Source of the DNA: NORP259 sp041398705
GTDB lineage: Bacteria; Planctomycetota; UBA1135; GCA-002686595
Length of the DNA: 64,000 nucleotides
Assembly: GCA_041398705.1 (NCBI GenBank)
Contig: JAWKUI010000015.1
Location: 1-64,000, forward strand
Reading direction: 5' to 3'
Shown here: positions 18,065-26,549 of the stretch, piece after piece
How positions within the stretch are numbered: the first letter of the stretch is position 1
Layout of the letters: every line of letters starts with the position of its first letter
Notes under the pieces: model-generated
Seen by the model: only the letters and a program-made list of their open reading frames with translations
Told to the model about the DNA's origin: nothing
Database searches by the model: none
Position numbers and translations under genes: made by a program

Positions 18065-19147
18065 ATGACCCAGAAACTCGACCTCGAAACCATCCGCCGG
18101 CTGCCGAAGGTCAGCCTGCACGACCACCTGGACGGCAGCCTGCGGCCCGCCACCATTCTCGAGCTCGCCGATGCCAAGGGGTACGAGGGCCTGCCCGAAC
18201 GGGACCCTGCGGCCCTCGCCACCTGGTTCGCCCGCGGCGCCGACCGCGGCAGCCTGCCCCTGTACCTCGAAGGGTTCGCCCACACCATCGCGGTGATGCA
18301 GAGCGCCGATGCCCTCGAACGCGTGGCCTACGAATACGCCGAAGACATGCACGCGGACGGCGTGGTGTACTTCGAAGTGCGTTTCGCCCCCCACTTCCAC
18401 ACCGCGGAGGGCCTCGGGCTCGACGCCGTGCTCGAAGCCGTGCTCGCGGGCCTCGCCCGGGGCAAACGCGACTTCGGCGTGGAATCGAGCGTGATCGTGT
18501 GCGCGCTGCGCAACCAGTCCCCCGAACTCTCGCTCAAACTCGCCGAACTGGCCGCGTCGTGGATGGACCGCGGCGTGTGCGGCTTCGACCTGGCCGGCGA
18601 AGAGGCCGGGCACCCCGCTAAGGAACACCTGGCGGCGTTCCAACTGATCAAGCGCCGCAACGGCTCGATCACGATCCACGCGGGCGAGGGATTCGGCCCC
18701 GAGAGCATTTGGCAGGCCCTGCAGTTCTGCGGCGCCCACCGCATCGGCCACGGCACGCGCCTCATCGAGGACATGGCGGTGTACGAAGGCAAGGTGATCC
18801 AGTCGGGTAGTCTGGCGCGCTACGTGCTCGACCACCGCATCCCGATCGAGATCTGCCTGTCGAGCAACGTGCACACCGGCGCGTGCAAGAGCCTGGCGGA
18901 GCACCCCTTCCCCCACTTCCTGCGCGAGGGGTACCGCGTCTGCCTGAACACGGACAACCGGTTGATGAGCAACACGACCCTCAGCCGCGAGTACCTACTG
19001 GCGGTGGAGACCTTCGGCCTCGAACTCAAGGACCTCGAACGCCTCTCGGTCAACGCGATGAACGCGGCGTTCCATCCCTACGAACCGCGCAAGCGCCTGG
19101 TGGACGAAAAGATCGTGCCGCCCTACCTCGCGGCGCGGGGAGCCTGA
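18065..19147 (+). CDS. add: Adenosine deaminase
   Basis: 360 residues. Converts adenosine to inosine in purine salvage. The TIM-barrel metal site is complete: LHDHLDGSL near residue 18 supplies two zinc His ligands, TIHAGEG provides the third, and HRIGHGTRL and VCLNTDNRLMS carry the catalytic His/Asp region; EICLSSNVHTG is also typical. It is followed after only three bases by an esterase-like gene, so the two are probably co-transcribed. A related aminodeoxyfutalosine or adenine deaminase is the alternative, but the NTDNRLMS block favours adenosine deaminase. Confidence 0.9.
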   Translation: MTQKLDLETIRRLPKVSLHDHLDGSLRPATILELADAKGYEGLPERDPAALATWFARGADRGSLPLYLEGFAHTIAVMQSADALERVAYEYAEDMHADGVVYFEVRFAPHFHTAEGLGLDAVLEAVLAGLARGKRDFGVESSVIVCALRNQSPELSLKLAELAASWMDRGVCGFDLAGEEAGHPAKEHLAAFQLIKRRNGSITIHAGEGFGPESIWQALQFCGAHRIGHGTRLIEDMAVYEGKVIQSGSLARYVLDHRIPIEICLSSNVHTGACKSLAEHPFPHFLREGYRVCLNTDNRLMSNTTLSREYLLAVETFGLELKDLERLSVNAMNAAFHPYEPRKRLVDEKIVPPYLAARGA

Positions 19148-19150
19148 TCC

Positions 19151-20182
19151 ATGCGCGTCGATGACCGCACGCCGCTCGGCCTCTTCGGACGGCTGTTGTT
19201 CGTGCACCTTCCAAGCCGCGTGCTCGAGGGCAACGCCCTAGGGGACGCGAGCCTGCGCGAGCTGGCGCTCTACGTGCCCCCCGGTGTCACGAACGATCCC
19301 GTGCCCGCGACCCTGCTGCTCTCGGCGTTCACCGGCACGCCCGCCCCCCTCTGGGAAAGCCACCCGTGGAAACGCGGTGCCCTGTGGACCTGGGATGCCG
19401 CCATCGCCCGCGGCGACGCGCCGCCCATGGCCCTGGTGATGCCCGACACGTTCACGCGGATGGGCGGCAGCCAGTTCGTGAACTCCAGCGCCACCGGTCG
19501 CTGGCAGGACTACGTTCTGCAGGAAGTCCTGCCTGCCGCCTGCGCCCACGCGCCGATCGACCCAAAGCGGATAGCGGCGGCGGGCAAGAGTTCGGGCGGC
19601 TTCGGTGCCCTGCACCTGTGCATGCAGTCGCCCGGGACGTTCCGCGCGGTGGCTTCGATCGCCGGCGATTGCCACTTCGAGTACGGCTATGGCAGCGAGT
19701 TCCTGGCGGCGGCGCGGGGACTCGCCGCGCACGGCGGAGACCCCCGCGCTTTCCTGGACAAGTTCTATGAAACGTCCGACCTGGGCGGCGATGGGCACGC
19801 GGTGCTCAACCTGCTGGCCATGTCCGCGTGTTATTCCCCGAATCCGGCGAATCCGCTGGGCTTTGATCTCCCCATCGATCTCCGCACCGGCGCGCGTATC
19901 GACGCGGTCTGGCAGCGTTGGCTCGCGTTCGACCCGGTGATTGCCTGCGCCGCATACCCCGGTGCTTTGACCGCGCTCGACCTGCTCTACCTGGAAGCGG
20001 GCAGCAAGGACGAGTTCCATTTGCAGTTCAGCCTGCGCATCCTCGTCGAGCGGCTGCGCGACCTGGGTATCGCCTGCGAGCACGTGGAGTTCGAGGGGGG
20101 CCACTTCGGGATGGATCGGCGCTTCGCCGAGGTGCTGCCGCGTCTGGCCCGGGCCCTGCATGGCGGGCCGCAAGCGAACTGA
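19151..20182 (+). CDS. Esterase-family alpha/beta hydrolase
   Basis: 343 residues, cytoplasmic as no signal peptide is seen. Features of esterase-D/enterochelin-esterase-like hydrolases are visible: ELALYVPPG at the N-terminus, PMALVMPDTFTRMGGSQFVNS, nucleophile elbow AAAGKSSGGFGAL near residue 148, GDCHFEYGY after it, an acidic EAGSKDEFHLQ and the C-terminal catalytic His in EFEGGHFGMDRR. The last segment matches the typical ending of this family. The substrate is unknown. Three bases separate it from add. Confidence 0.78.
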   Translation: MRVDDRTPLGLFGRLLFVHLPSRVLEGNALGDASLRELALYVPPGVTNDPVPATLLLSAFTGTPAPLWESHPWKRGALWTWDAAIARGDAPPMALVMPDTFTRMGGSQFVNSSATGRWQDYVLQEVLPAACAHAPIDPKRIAAAGKSSGGFGALHLCMQSPGTFRAVASIAGDCHFEYGYGSEFLAAARGLAAHGGDPRAFLDKFYETSDLGGDGHAVLNLLAMSACYSPNPANPLGFDLPIDLRTGARIDAVWQRWLAFDPVIACAAYPGALTALDLLYLEAGSKDEFHLQFSLRILVERLRDLGIACEHVEFEGGHFGMDRRFAEVLPRLARALHGGPQAN

Positions 20183-20244
20183 GACAGGGCGCGCCCCGAA
20201 AGCGGATCTTGCCGGGTCGGGATCTTCCCGGGCCGGCCTTCCGC

Positions 20245-20250
20245 TACACT
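20245..20250 (+). promoter_or_regulatory. -10-like TACACT before the pseudokinase gene
   Basis: TACACT lies seven bases before the GTG at 20258. The same hexamer occurs at 25846, 28464 and 56868 in comparable positions. Confidence 0.42.
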
Positions 20251-20257
20251 GGGCCCC

Positions 20258-22729
20258 GTGCAGCTCCTCCCCCCCGGAAGCGATTCCCGGTGGCCGGCCC
20301 TGGGTGACCAGATCGGGCCGTGGGTACTCGCACGGGACTACAAGTTGGAGGGCTCGGGCGAGATGTTCGTCGCCCGGCGCGCGGACGGTGCGTTCCAACG
20401 CGAGGTGCTGATCACCTTCCTGCGCCCCGACGCCAGCCGCCCCAACGCGCGGCAGATCTTCGAGGCGGAGGTCGAACTCCAGGCCAAACTCGACCACCCC
20501 GGCATCGCCAAGGTCTTCGGCGCGGGCAACACCGAAGGCGGAGTGCCGTACCTGGTGACGGAGTACCTGCCGGGGGAAGACATCGAGGTGCACTGCGACC
20601 GGGAGCAGGCTCCCTTCGTCGAACGCATCCGCCTCTTCCGGCTCGTTTGCGAGGCGCTGCAACACGCCCACGACCGGGGCATCGTTGGCATCAACCTGCA
20701 GGCGAACAACGTGCACTTGATGCCGGATGGCAGCGTGCGCCTGGTCGTGTATGGCTTGGCCCAGTCCAACGGGGAATTCGCAACCGCGCCGAATTGGCCG
20801 GAGTACGCGCGCGACTATGCGAGCCCCGAGCAATGGCGCGGCGAACGGGCGGACCAGGCGAGCGACGTCTACGCGCTCGGCGTGCTGCTGCACCTGCTGC
20901 TGGCGGGGTTCCTGCCCTACGACTACCGTGGCCTGACCCCTGCGGAAGCCTCGCGCGTTGCAAACGAGGAGATCCCGAGCTGGACCAGCGAACGGGTGCC
21001 GTACCACGCCCCGCCTGGGGCCGCCGCGGATCGTGGGTGCAGTGCGAAGCAACTCGTGCAATCGCTGTCGGGGGACCTCGACCGCATCCTGGCCAAAGCC
21101 CTGTCGATCGCGCCGCGCAGCCGGTACTCGAGCCCCGCCGAGTTGGCGGAGGATCTCGACCGGCACCTGAATGGTCAACCGATCCGCGCCCGGGGCCGTG
21201 CCCCCTTGTACCGATTGCGCCGCGGCCTCACCCGGCACCGCACGGCCCTGGCCGTGGTGCTCGTGATCGCCGCCAGCCTCGTCTGGGCCCTGCGCGCCAG
21301 CTTCCACAGCGCGCAGCGGGCCGAAATGGCGCTCGTGGAGGCTCAACAGGCGCGCGAGGAATCCGAGGCCCAGGGCAACCGCCTGCGCGAACTGTGCATC
21401 CGGTTCCTGACCGAACTCGGGCCATCGATGCAAGGTCGCAAGGGACTCGACGAAGCCCGCCGCTACCTGCTGTACGTCGGCGCAAACCTGCTCGACTACC
21501 TGCGCGAGGCGGGCTACGAGGATCGGCGCCTGCGCGTGCAGATCGCGCGGTCGTACGCGCAGCTGGCCGACGCGGACTGGATGGCGCGCGACCGCGCCAG
21601 CCAATACCGCACTCCGGATTCCGTGCGCAAGGCGCGGGAAGTCGCCGCGAGCCTGATGCCGCCTGGGGACGACCCCCTGGGCCGAGAGATCATGGAAGCC
21701 TGGGCGCGCAGCACCCGGTCGGCGGTCTGGTTCGCCTCCTACGAACAGAACCTGCCCGAACTGCGCCAATGGGTCGCCGACGCCGATGCCTTGCTCACCG
21801 CTTCCGGCCGCGATGTGAACAGCCTCTCGGTGATCATCGATTCGATGCGCATGGAGTGGCGCCGTACGTGGCTCGAGTCGGAACTGAAGTTCGAAGAGGC
21901 GATGGAGGCCTGGGATGTGGCGCGCCTGCGCTCGAAGATCTCCACGCAACCGGACCTCGCTCCCTTCCTCCTGGCTGACCTCTCGCGCATGGAGAGCCTG
22001 CGCGCAGAACTTCTCGTGCGCGACTACCGCGAAGAAGAAGCCCTGTTCGAACTGCCGACCCTCGTCTACCAGTTGCGCGACGAAGCCCGCTCGCACCAGC
22101 CCCCCATCCGCGACCTGATCCAGGCCGAGTGCAACGCCTGGGTCCTGCTGGCCCTGGCCCGGGCGCGCAGCGGCTTGTCCCCGGGCGATGCCGTAGATGA
22201 AGGCCTGGATAGCCTGCGGCGCTTCGAGGAGGCCCTGGACACCGGCCAATCCTCGAGCGAAGCCGGCGCCTTGCTGCACATGGCGTTTGCCGAGTGCTAC
22301 TGGACCATGGGCCCCGAAAACCTGGCCCTGGCCACCGGCCACCTGGAAACCAGCATCGAGCAGTGGAAACAACTGCTGCGCAGCGGCGCGCGTTGGCCCC
22401 AGTATCAACTGAAGCTCGTCGCGGCCCTCGAACTACTGGCCCGCATCCAACGCGACGGCAGCACCTTGGGTTCGGCCAGCCGCACCTTGGCCGAGGCCTA
22501 CGACCGCCTCGGCGACCTGCCCTCCCCGGCCTCCGACAGCCCGATCGCGGTCTGGTTGCGGTTAGAGCTCGACTTGATCGCCCGCTCCCTGCCCGACCAG
22601 CAAGAACGCGCGCCTTGGGCGGGCATCCAAGAACGCCTGGCCGACCTGGAACGTCGCGGGATCAGCAGCCGCTGGTTGCTGCACGCGCGCCGCCAGATCC
22701 AGGACCAGCAGGAGCGGGAACAGCGATGA
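20258..22729 (+). CDS. Membrane-bound kinase-like receptor, probable pseudokinase
   Basis: 823 residues. The N-terminal ~310 residues have a eukaryotic-type protein kinase fold: EVELQAKLDHPGIAKVFGAG, VPYLVTEYLPGEDIE, YASPEQWRGERADQASDVYALGVLLHLLLAG. The catalytic signatures are lost. The VAIK lysine is Thr53 (EVLITFL), the HRDLKPSN loop reads GINLQANN (144-151), and DFG is VYG (164-166). A transmembrane segment follows near residues 325-345 and then ~450 residues of helical, TPR-like sequence. The stop overlaps the start of an intact kinase (ATGA, 22726-22729). It probably acts as a regulatory or scaffolding partner. The start codon is GTG. Confidence 0.82.
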   Translation: MQLLPPGSDSRWPALGDQIGPWVLARDYKLEGSGEMFVARRADGAFQREVLITFLRPDASRPNARQIFEAEVELQAKLDHPGIAKVFGAGNTEGGVPYLVTEYLPGEDIEVHCDREQAPFVERIRLFRLVCEALQHAHDRGIVGINLQANNVHLMPDGSVRLVVYGLAQSNGEFATAPNWPEYARDYASPEQWRGERADQASDVYALGVLLHLLLAGFLPYDYRGLTPAEASRVANEEIPSWTSERVPYHAPPGAAADRGCSAKQLVQSLSGDLDRILAKALSIAPRSRYSSPAELAEDLDRHLNGQPIRARGRAPLYRLRRGLTRHRTALAVVLVIAASLVWALRASFHSAQRAEMALVEAQQAREESEAQGNRLRELCIRFLTELGPSMQGRKGLDEARRYLLYVGANLLDYLREAGYEDRRLRVQIARSYAQLADADWMARDRASQYRTPDSVRKAREVAASLMPPGDDPLGREIMEAWARSTRSAVWFASYEQNLPELRQWVADADALLTASGRDVNSLSVIIDSMRMEWRRTWLESELKFEEAMEAWDVARLRSKISTQPDLAPFLLADLSRMESLRAELLVRDYREEEALFELPTLVYQLRDEARSHQPPIRDLIQAECNAWVLLALARARSGLSPGDAVDEGLDSLRRFEEALDTGQSSSEAGALLHMAFAECYWTMGPENLALATGHLETSIEQWKQLLRSGARWPQYQLKLVAALELLARIQRDGSTLGSASRTLAEAYDRLGDLPSPASDSPIAVWLRLELDLIARSLPDQQERAPWAGIQERLADLERRGISSRWLLHARRQIQDQQEREQR

Positions 22730-25179
22730 GCCCCGATCCCCTGCTTTCGATCCTCGAAGGGGCCCTCGAACGGGAGGGCGCCGAGCGCGAGCAGTTCGTG
22801 GAATCGAGCTGCGCCGGCGATGCGGAACTGCTCGCCAAGGTGCGCAAACTGCTCGCCGAAGAAGCCAAGGGCGACGACTGGAATCTGACCCGCTCGCGCA
22901 GCCTGCTCTCGCCCCTGTTCTCTTCGGCGCACTTCCCCCTGCTCGGCACGCGCCTCGGTCCCTGGAAACTGGTGCGGGTCCTGGGCGAAGGCGGCATGGG
23001 CACGGTGTACCAGGGCGAACGGGCCGACGAGGCCTACGCCCAGACCGTGGCGATCAAGGTCATTCGCAGCGACGTGCAGCAGAGCGCGATGCTCGAACGC
23101 TTCGATCAAGAGCGCCAGATCCACGCCGCCCTCGACCACCCCGCCATCGCCACCCTGCTCGACGCGGGCCGCAGCGACAGCGGTTCGCCGTACTTCGTGA
23201 TGGAGTACGTGCAGGGCCAGCGCATCGACGAGTACTGCGACAACCAGGACCTCGATGCAGCGGAACGCATCCGCCTGTTCCTCAAGCTCGCCAAGGTCGT
23301 GCACGACACCCACGCCTTGGGCATCGTGCACCGGGACCTCAAACCGAGCAACGTGATGGTCGAGCCCGGCGGCCAGATCAAACTGCTCGATTTCGGCGTA
23401 GCACTGGTGCTCGGCGGCGGCGACGGGGCGGTCACCCTGCCCTTCGTGACCCCCGCGTATTCGGCGCCCGAGAACATGCGGGGCGAAGAAGTCACGCGGG
23501 CGGGCGACCAGTACTCGCTGGCAGTGATCCTGCAGGAGCTCTTGACCGAACGGCGGCCCAACACCGGACCGGCGGGCAAGGACGCCGGGCCCGCGCGCCT
23601 GCGACGCGGCACCCTCGTCGGCTATTCGGATCGCAGCCGCTTCCTGCTCGACCTGGAAGCGATCCTCCGCCGCGCCCTGGCCGACGAACCGCGCGACCGG
23701 TACGCCTCGGTGGCGGAGTTCGCGTCCGACCTGGAGAACCTGCTCGACGGGGTCCCTGTGGCGGCGCGGCCCAGCACGCGTATGCAGCGCACGTGGCGCA
23801 GCCTTCGGCCCCATCTGTGGACGGTGGCCGGCCTGCTGCTCGTGCTCGGTACCCTCTTGGCCAGCATTGCGTACACCCAGATCAAGGGTCGCCAATACCG
23901 CCGTGCCCTGGCCGATGCGCAGCAGGCGCGCCAGCACTCGGAAGCCAACACCCGCGAGCTCGAACGATTCGCCAAGGAGATCCTGCAGGGTCTCGAAGGG
24001 CGCCTGCGCGGTGCGCCCGATGCCCATACCCTGCGGGAACGGCTGCTCGCGATCGGCACGGACTTCTTCGGGGAGTCCGGCGATCCGGGATCGGTGCCGG
24101 CCGGGCTTTTGATGACGGTGCTCGATTCGTACCACTTCCTCGCGCTGCTGCGCCTCAACCCGATGGACGGCGGGCCGACCCGCATCCGCGAAGCGCGCGA
24201 TGCGTACGGCAAGGCCATGGCCCTCCTGCCGCACCTCGAAGCGAGCGAACCCGCCCGGGGCCGGGAGATGCACGCGCTGCTGAACCTCGACCTCGGGGCG
24301 ATGGAGACCGACCAGTTGCAACTCAGCCACGGGTACGCCCTGCTCCAGGAAGCCCTGAAACTCCTGGCGGGCGGCCCCCAGGACCACCGGCCCGCCCAGT
24401 TCCAGCGCCTGCGTGCCTATGTGGCCATGGCCGAAAACCGCATGCTGGCGGAGGACGGACCCGCGGCCCGGGACGCCCTCAAGAAGTTCGGCACCGAATA
24501 CAAGGAACTGGGCAAACCCCGGGACATCTCCGACGCGTTCCTGATGGGCTCGAGCCACATCAACCTGTTGCATGCCACCATGGTCTGGCACCGGCTTGGG
24601 GACAGGGAGGAAGCCCGGCGCTGGTATCAGCTCGTGGCCGAACAACCCTGGTCCCACCCCGGCCAGGGCAACCCGAGCGTGTCGAACACCGTAGGCCGCC
24701 TCCAGCGGTTGCGGTTGGATTGGTTGTACGGCGACGAGGCCTTGCGCGCCTCCGTGTTGGACCAGGTGCAGCAGGTGCTCGGTGTGCTCGAGCGGGCTCC
24801 GGTCGAACAGACCCGCTACCCCGAGGGCGCCGCGCGCCTCTTTGCCCTGCGCGCCCGCATCCTCGCCGACCAAGGCGAACACGCCGATTCCCAGGCCGCC
24901 TACGCCGACGCCTTCCGCATGTGGCGCTTCTGCATCCGCCAGGACCCGGACAACGCCGCGGTCAAGTACGAGATGACCATGGGCCTGCTCGAATGCGCCG
25001 AGGACCGCAAGAATTGGGACGCGGACCCGATCGAACTGCAGGCCATCTGGGAAGAAGCCCGCGCCCACCTCGAAGGACTGCGCCGTCTCGAAGTCGATGC
25101 GCCGTTCGTCGAACGCCAGATCCTGCGCTTGGAAGCCCGCCGCCGGCAGGTGCTCGAAGTCAAACCGAACGGGCGCTGA
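22726..25179 (+). CDS. Membrane-bound serine/threonine protein kinase
   Basis: 817 residues. After an N-terminal ~75-residue helical region come all the canonical kinase motifs: glycine loop GEGGMGTVY, VAIK with Lys111, HRDLKPSN at 202-209, DFG at 222, and APE in YSAPENM. One transmembrane helix lies near residues 365-385 (TVAGLLLVLGTLLASIAYT), followed by ~430 residues of helical repeats that may sense or bind partners. The kinase domain is cytoplasmic by analogy. It is translationally coupled to the pseudokinase and convergent, seven bases away, with an ECF-like sigma gene, a pairing common in planctomycetes. Confidence 0.93.
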   Translation: MSPDPLLSILEGALEREGAEREQFVESSCAGDAELLAKVRKLLAEEAKGDDWNLTRSRSLLSPLFSSAHFPLLGTRLGPWKLVRVLGEGGMGTVYQGERADEAYAQTVAIKVIRSDVQQSAMLERFDQERQIHAALDHPAIATLLDAGRSDSGSPYFVMEYVQGQRIDEYCDNQDLDAAERIRLFLKLAKVVHDTHALGIVHRDLKPSNVMVEPGGQIKLLDFGVALVLGGGDGAVTLPFVTPAYSAPENMRGEEVTRAGDQYSLAVILQELLTERRPNTGPAGKDAGPARLRRGTLVGYSDRSRFLLDLEAILRRALADEPRDRYASVAEFASDLENLLDGVPVAARPSTRMQRTWRSLRPHLWTVAGLLLVLGTLLASIAYTQIKGRQYRRALADAQQARQHSEANTRELERFAKEILQGLEGRLRGAPDAHTLRERLLAIGTDFFGESGDPGSVPAGLLMTVLDSYHFLALLRLNPMDGGPTRIREARDAYGKAMALLPHLEASEPARGREMHALLNLDLGAMETDQLQLSHGYALLQEALKLLAGGPQDHRPAQFQRLRAYVAMAENRMLAEDGPAARDALKKFGTEYKELGKPRDISDAFLMGSSHINLLHATMVWHRLGDREEARRWYQLVAEQPWSHPGQGNPSVSNTVGRLQRLRLDWLYGDEALRASVLDQVQQVLGVLERAPVEQTRYPEGAARLFALRARILADQGEHADSQAAYADAFRMWRFCIRQDPDNAAVKYEMTMGLLECAEDRKNWDADPIELQAIWEEARAHLEGLRRLEVDAPFVERQILRLEARRRQVLEVKPNGR

Positions 25180-25186
25180 GGCGCGC

Positions 25187-25756
25187 CTAGAGATCACCCA
25201 GTCGATCGCGCAGCCACATGCGAGCGGCTTTCCAGCGGCGTTCGACGGTGGCTGGCGAACGGTCGAGCACGCGGGCGGTCTCTTCGATGGTCAGGCCGCC
25301 GAAGAAGCGCAGCTCGACTAGCTTGGCCAATTCCGAATCGGCTTCGGCCAGTTGTTCAAGGCAATCGTGCAGGGCGAGCACGTCGAGCGATTGTTCTTCG
25401 AAGGACGCGACGACCTGGTCCAGGGGCACCGGACTTTCGGCCCCCCCGCGTTTGGCGGCGTTGCGGCGGCGCGCATGGTCGACCAGCACGTTGCGCATGG
25501 CGCGGGCGGCGACGCGGATGAAGTGCTGGCGGTCCTGCCAGTGCGGGGTCTCTTCGCTGCCGAGCAGACGGAGGTAGGCCTCGTGCACCAGGGCCGTGGG
25601 TTGCAGGGTGTGCTCGTGGCGCTCGGAGCGCATGCAGGAGCCCGCCACCCGCCGCAGCTCGGCGTACACGAAGGGCAATAACTCTTCCCCTGCGGATTCA
25701 TCACCCGCGGAAAGGCGCGCCAGCAGACGGGTCGCTTCTTGGGGGGCAGAGCTCAT
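25187..25756 (-). CDS. ECF-like RNA polymerase sigma factor
   Basis: 189 residues. Region 2 is seen in ELLPFVYAELRRVAGSCMR and LVHEAYLRLLGSEETPHWQDR, and the FIRVAARAMRNVLVDHARRR block is characteristic of the planctomycete/acidobacterial ECF-like family (Sigma70_ECF). Region 4 follows as VELRFFGGLTIEETARVLDRSPATVERRWKAARMWLR, with a helix-turn-helix. Members of this family are usually encoded next to serine/threonine kinases and lack a classical anti-sigma factor, so the kinase pair just downstream is the likely regulator (inference). A TAGAAT hexamer lies roughly 20 bases upstream of the start. Confidence 0.93.
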   Translation of the reverse strand: MSSAPQEATRLLARLSAGDESAGEELLPFVYAELRRVAGSCMRSERHEHTLQPTALVHEAYLRLLGSEETPHWQDRQHFIRVAARAMRNVLVDHARRRNAAKRGGAESPVPLDQVVASFEEQSLDVLALHDCLEQLAEADSELAKLVELRFFGGLTIEETARVLDRSPATVERRWKAARMWLRDRLGDL

Positions 25757-25845
25757 GGGGGCAGGTCTGCCCGGATTCTACCCCGGCCAGCCCCCCCGGG
25801 CAGCCCCCCTCCCCAAAAGGCGTGAATGGGGCCCCAGGGCGGGCG

Positions 25846-25851
25846 TACACT
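25846..25851 (+). promoter_or_regulatory. -10-like TACACT before nfeD-like gene
   Basis: TACACT at 25846-25851 precedes the NfeD gene by 41 bases. This gene also has a Shine-Dalgarno (GGAG near 25882), so here the transcript would have a short leader. Confidence 0.35.
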
Positions 25852-25892
25852 GGGCGCCGTCTGGGCCTTACGCGTCCCGAACGGAGAATCCC

Positions 25893-26444
25893 ATGCTCGC
25901 CCTTTTTGAAACCTGGTCCGCCCAAAGCCTCTTTGTCATGTGCGCCCTGGTGGGCGGCGGGGTGCTCTCCCTGCAGCTCGTCCTTTTGCTCTTCGGCGTC
26001 GGCGTCGATGCGGATGTGGACCTGGACATGCACGAAGGCGACGGCATGGGTTTCCTGTCGATCCGCACCCTGTCCACCCTGATCGCCACCTTCGGCCTAG
26101 TCGGTTGGTGGGCCCTCGACAACGGCTACACGACTGGCACCGCGAGCCTCTTCGGCATCCTGGCCGGCCTCGTGATGATGGCGCTGGTCGCCTGGTTGTT
26201 CTCGCTGCAAAGCAAGCTGACCCAGGAAGGCAACGTCGATCCCGCCGGCGCGGTCGGGCGCACCGCCTTGGTGTACCTACGCGTGCCCGCCGTCCATGAA
26301 GGTCCCGGCAAGATCACCGTGGAGTTGCAAGGCCGCACCCACGAGTTCTCCGCAGTCACCTCGGGCGCCGCGATCCCCACCGGCGCCGAAGTGCGCATCG
26401 TGCGCCAGGTGGCCGAAACGACCTTCGAAGTCGAACCCGCCTGA
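25893..26444 (+). CDS. NfeD-family membrane protein, flotillin partner
   Basis: 183 residues. Three hydrophobic segments: ~10-32 (SLFVMCALVGGGVLSLQLVLLLF), ~55-75 (TLSTLIATFGLVGWWAL) and ~80-105 (ASLFGILAGLVMMALVAWLF). A C-terminal OB-fold-like beta domain follows, with GAVGRTALVYLRVPA, GKITVELQGRTHEFSAVT and GAEVRIVRQVAETTFEVE. This is the layout of NfeD/YuaF proteins. It sits directly upstream of a flotillin gene, as in the yuaF-floT pair of Bacillus, and probably stabilises flotillin assemblies. Confidence 0.83.
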   Translation: MLALFETWSAQSLFVMCALVGGGVLSLQLVLLLFGVGVDADVDLDMHEGDGMGFLSIRTLSTLIATFGLVGWWALDNGYTTGTASLFGILAGLVMMALVAWLFSLQSKLTQEGNVDPAGAVGRTALVYLRVPAVHEGPGKITVELQGRTHEFSAVTSGAAIPTGAEVRIVRQVAETTFEVEPA

Positions 26445-26549
26445 GCGACGACTCCCGCGCCAAGCGGCACACCCAAACCACCACCCGGCCCACCGCCGGG
26501 TCGCTCCAAGCTTCCCCCACAAACCGAACGTCCCCCCTCCGACTCATCG

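Noticed and set aside
19238..22408. A 1056-codon minus-strand open frame over the esterase and pseudokinase genes
   Set aside because: Shadow frame of two well-supported plus-strand genes; Gln/Ala/Arg-rich with no motif.
22498..25197. An 899-codon minus-strand open frame over the kinase gene
   Set aside because: Antisense shadow of an intact kinase with all catalytic motifs.
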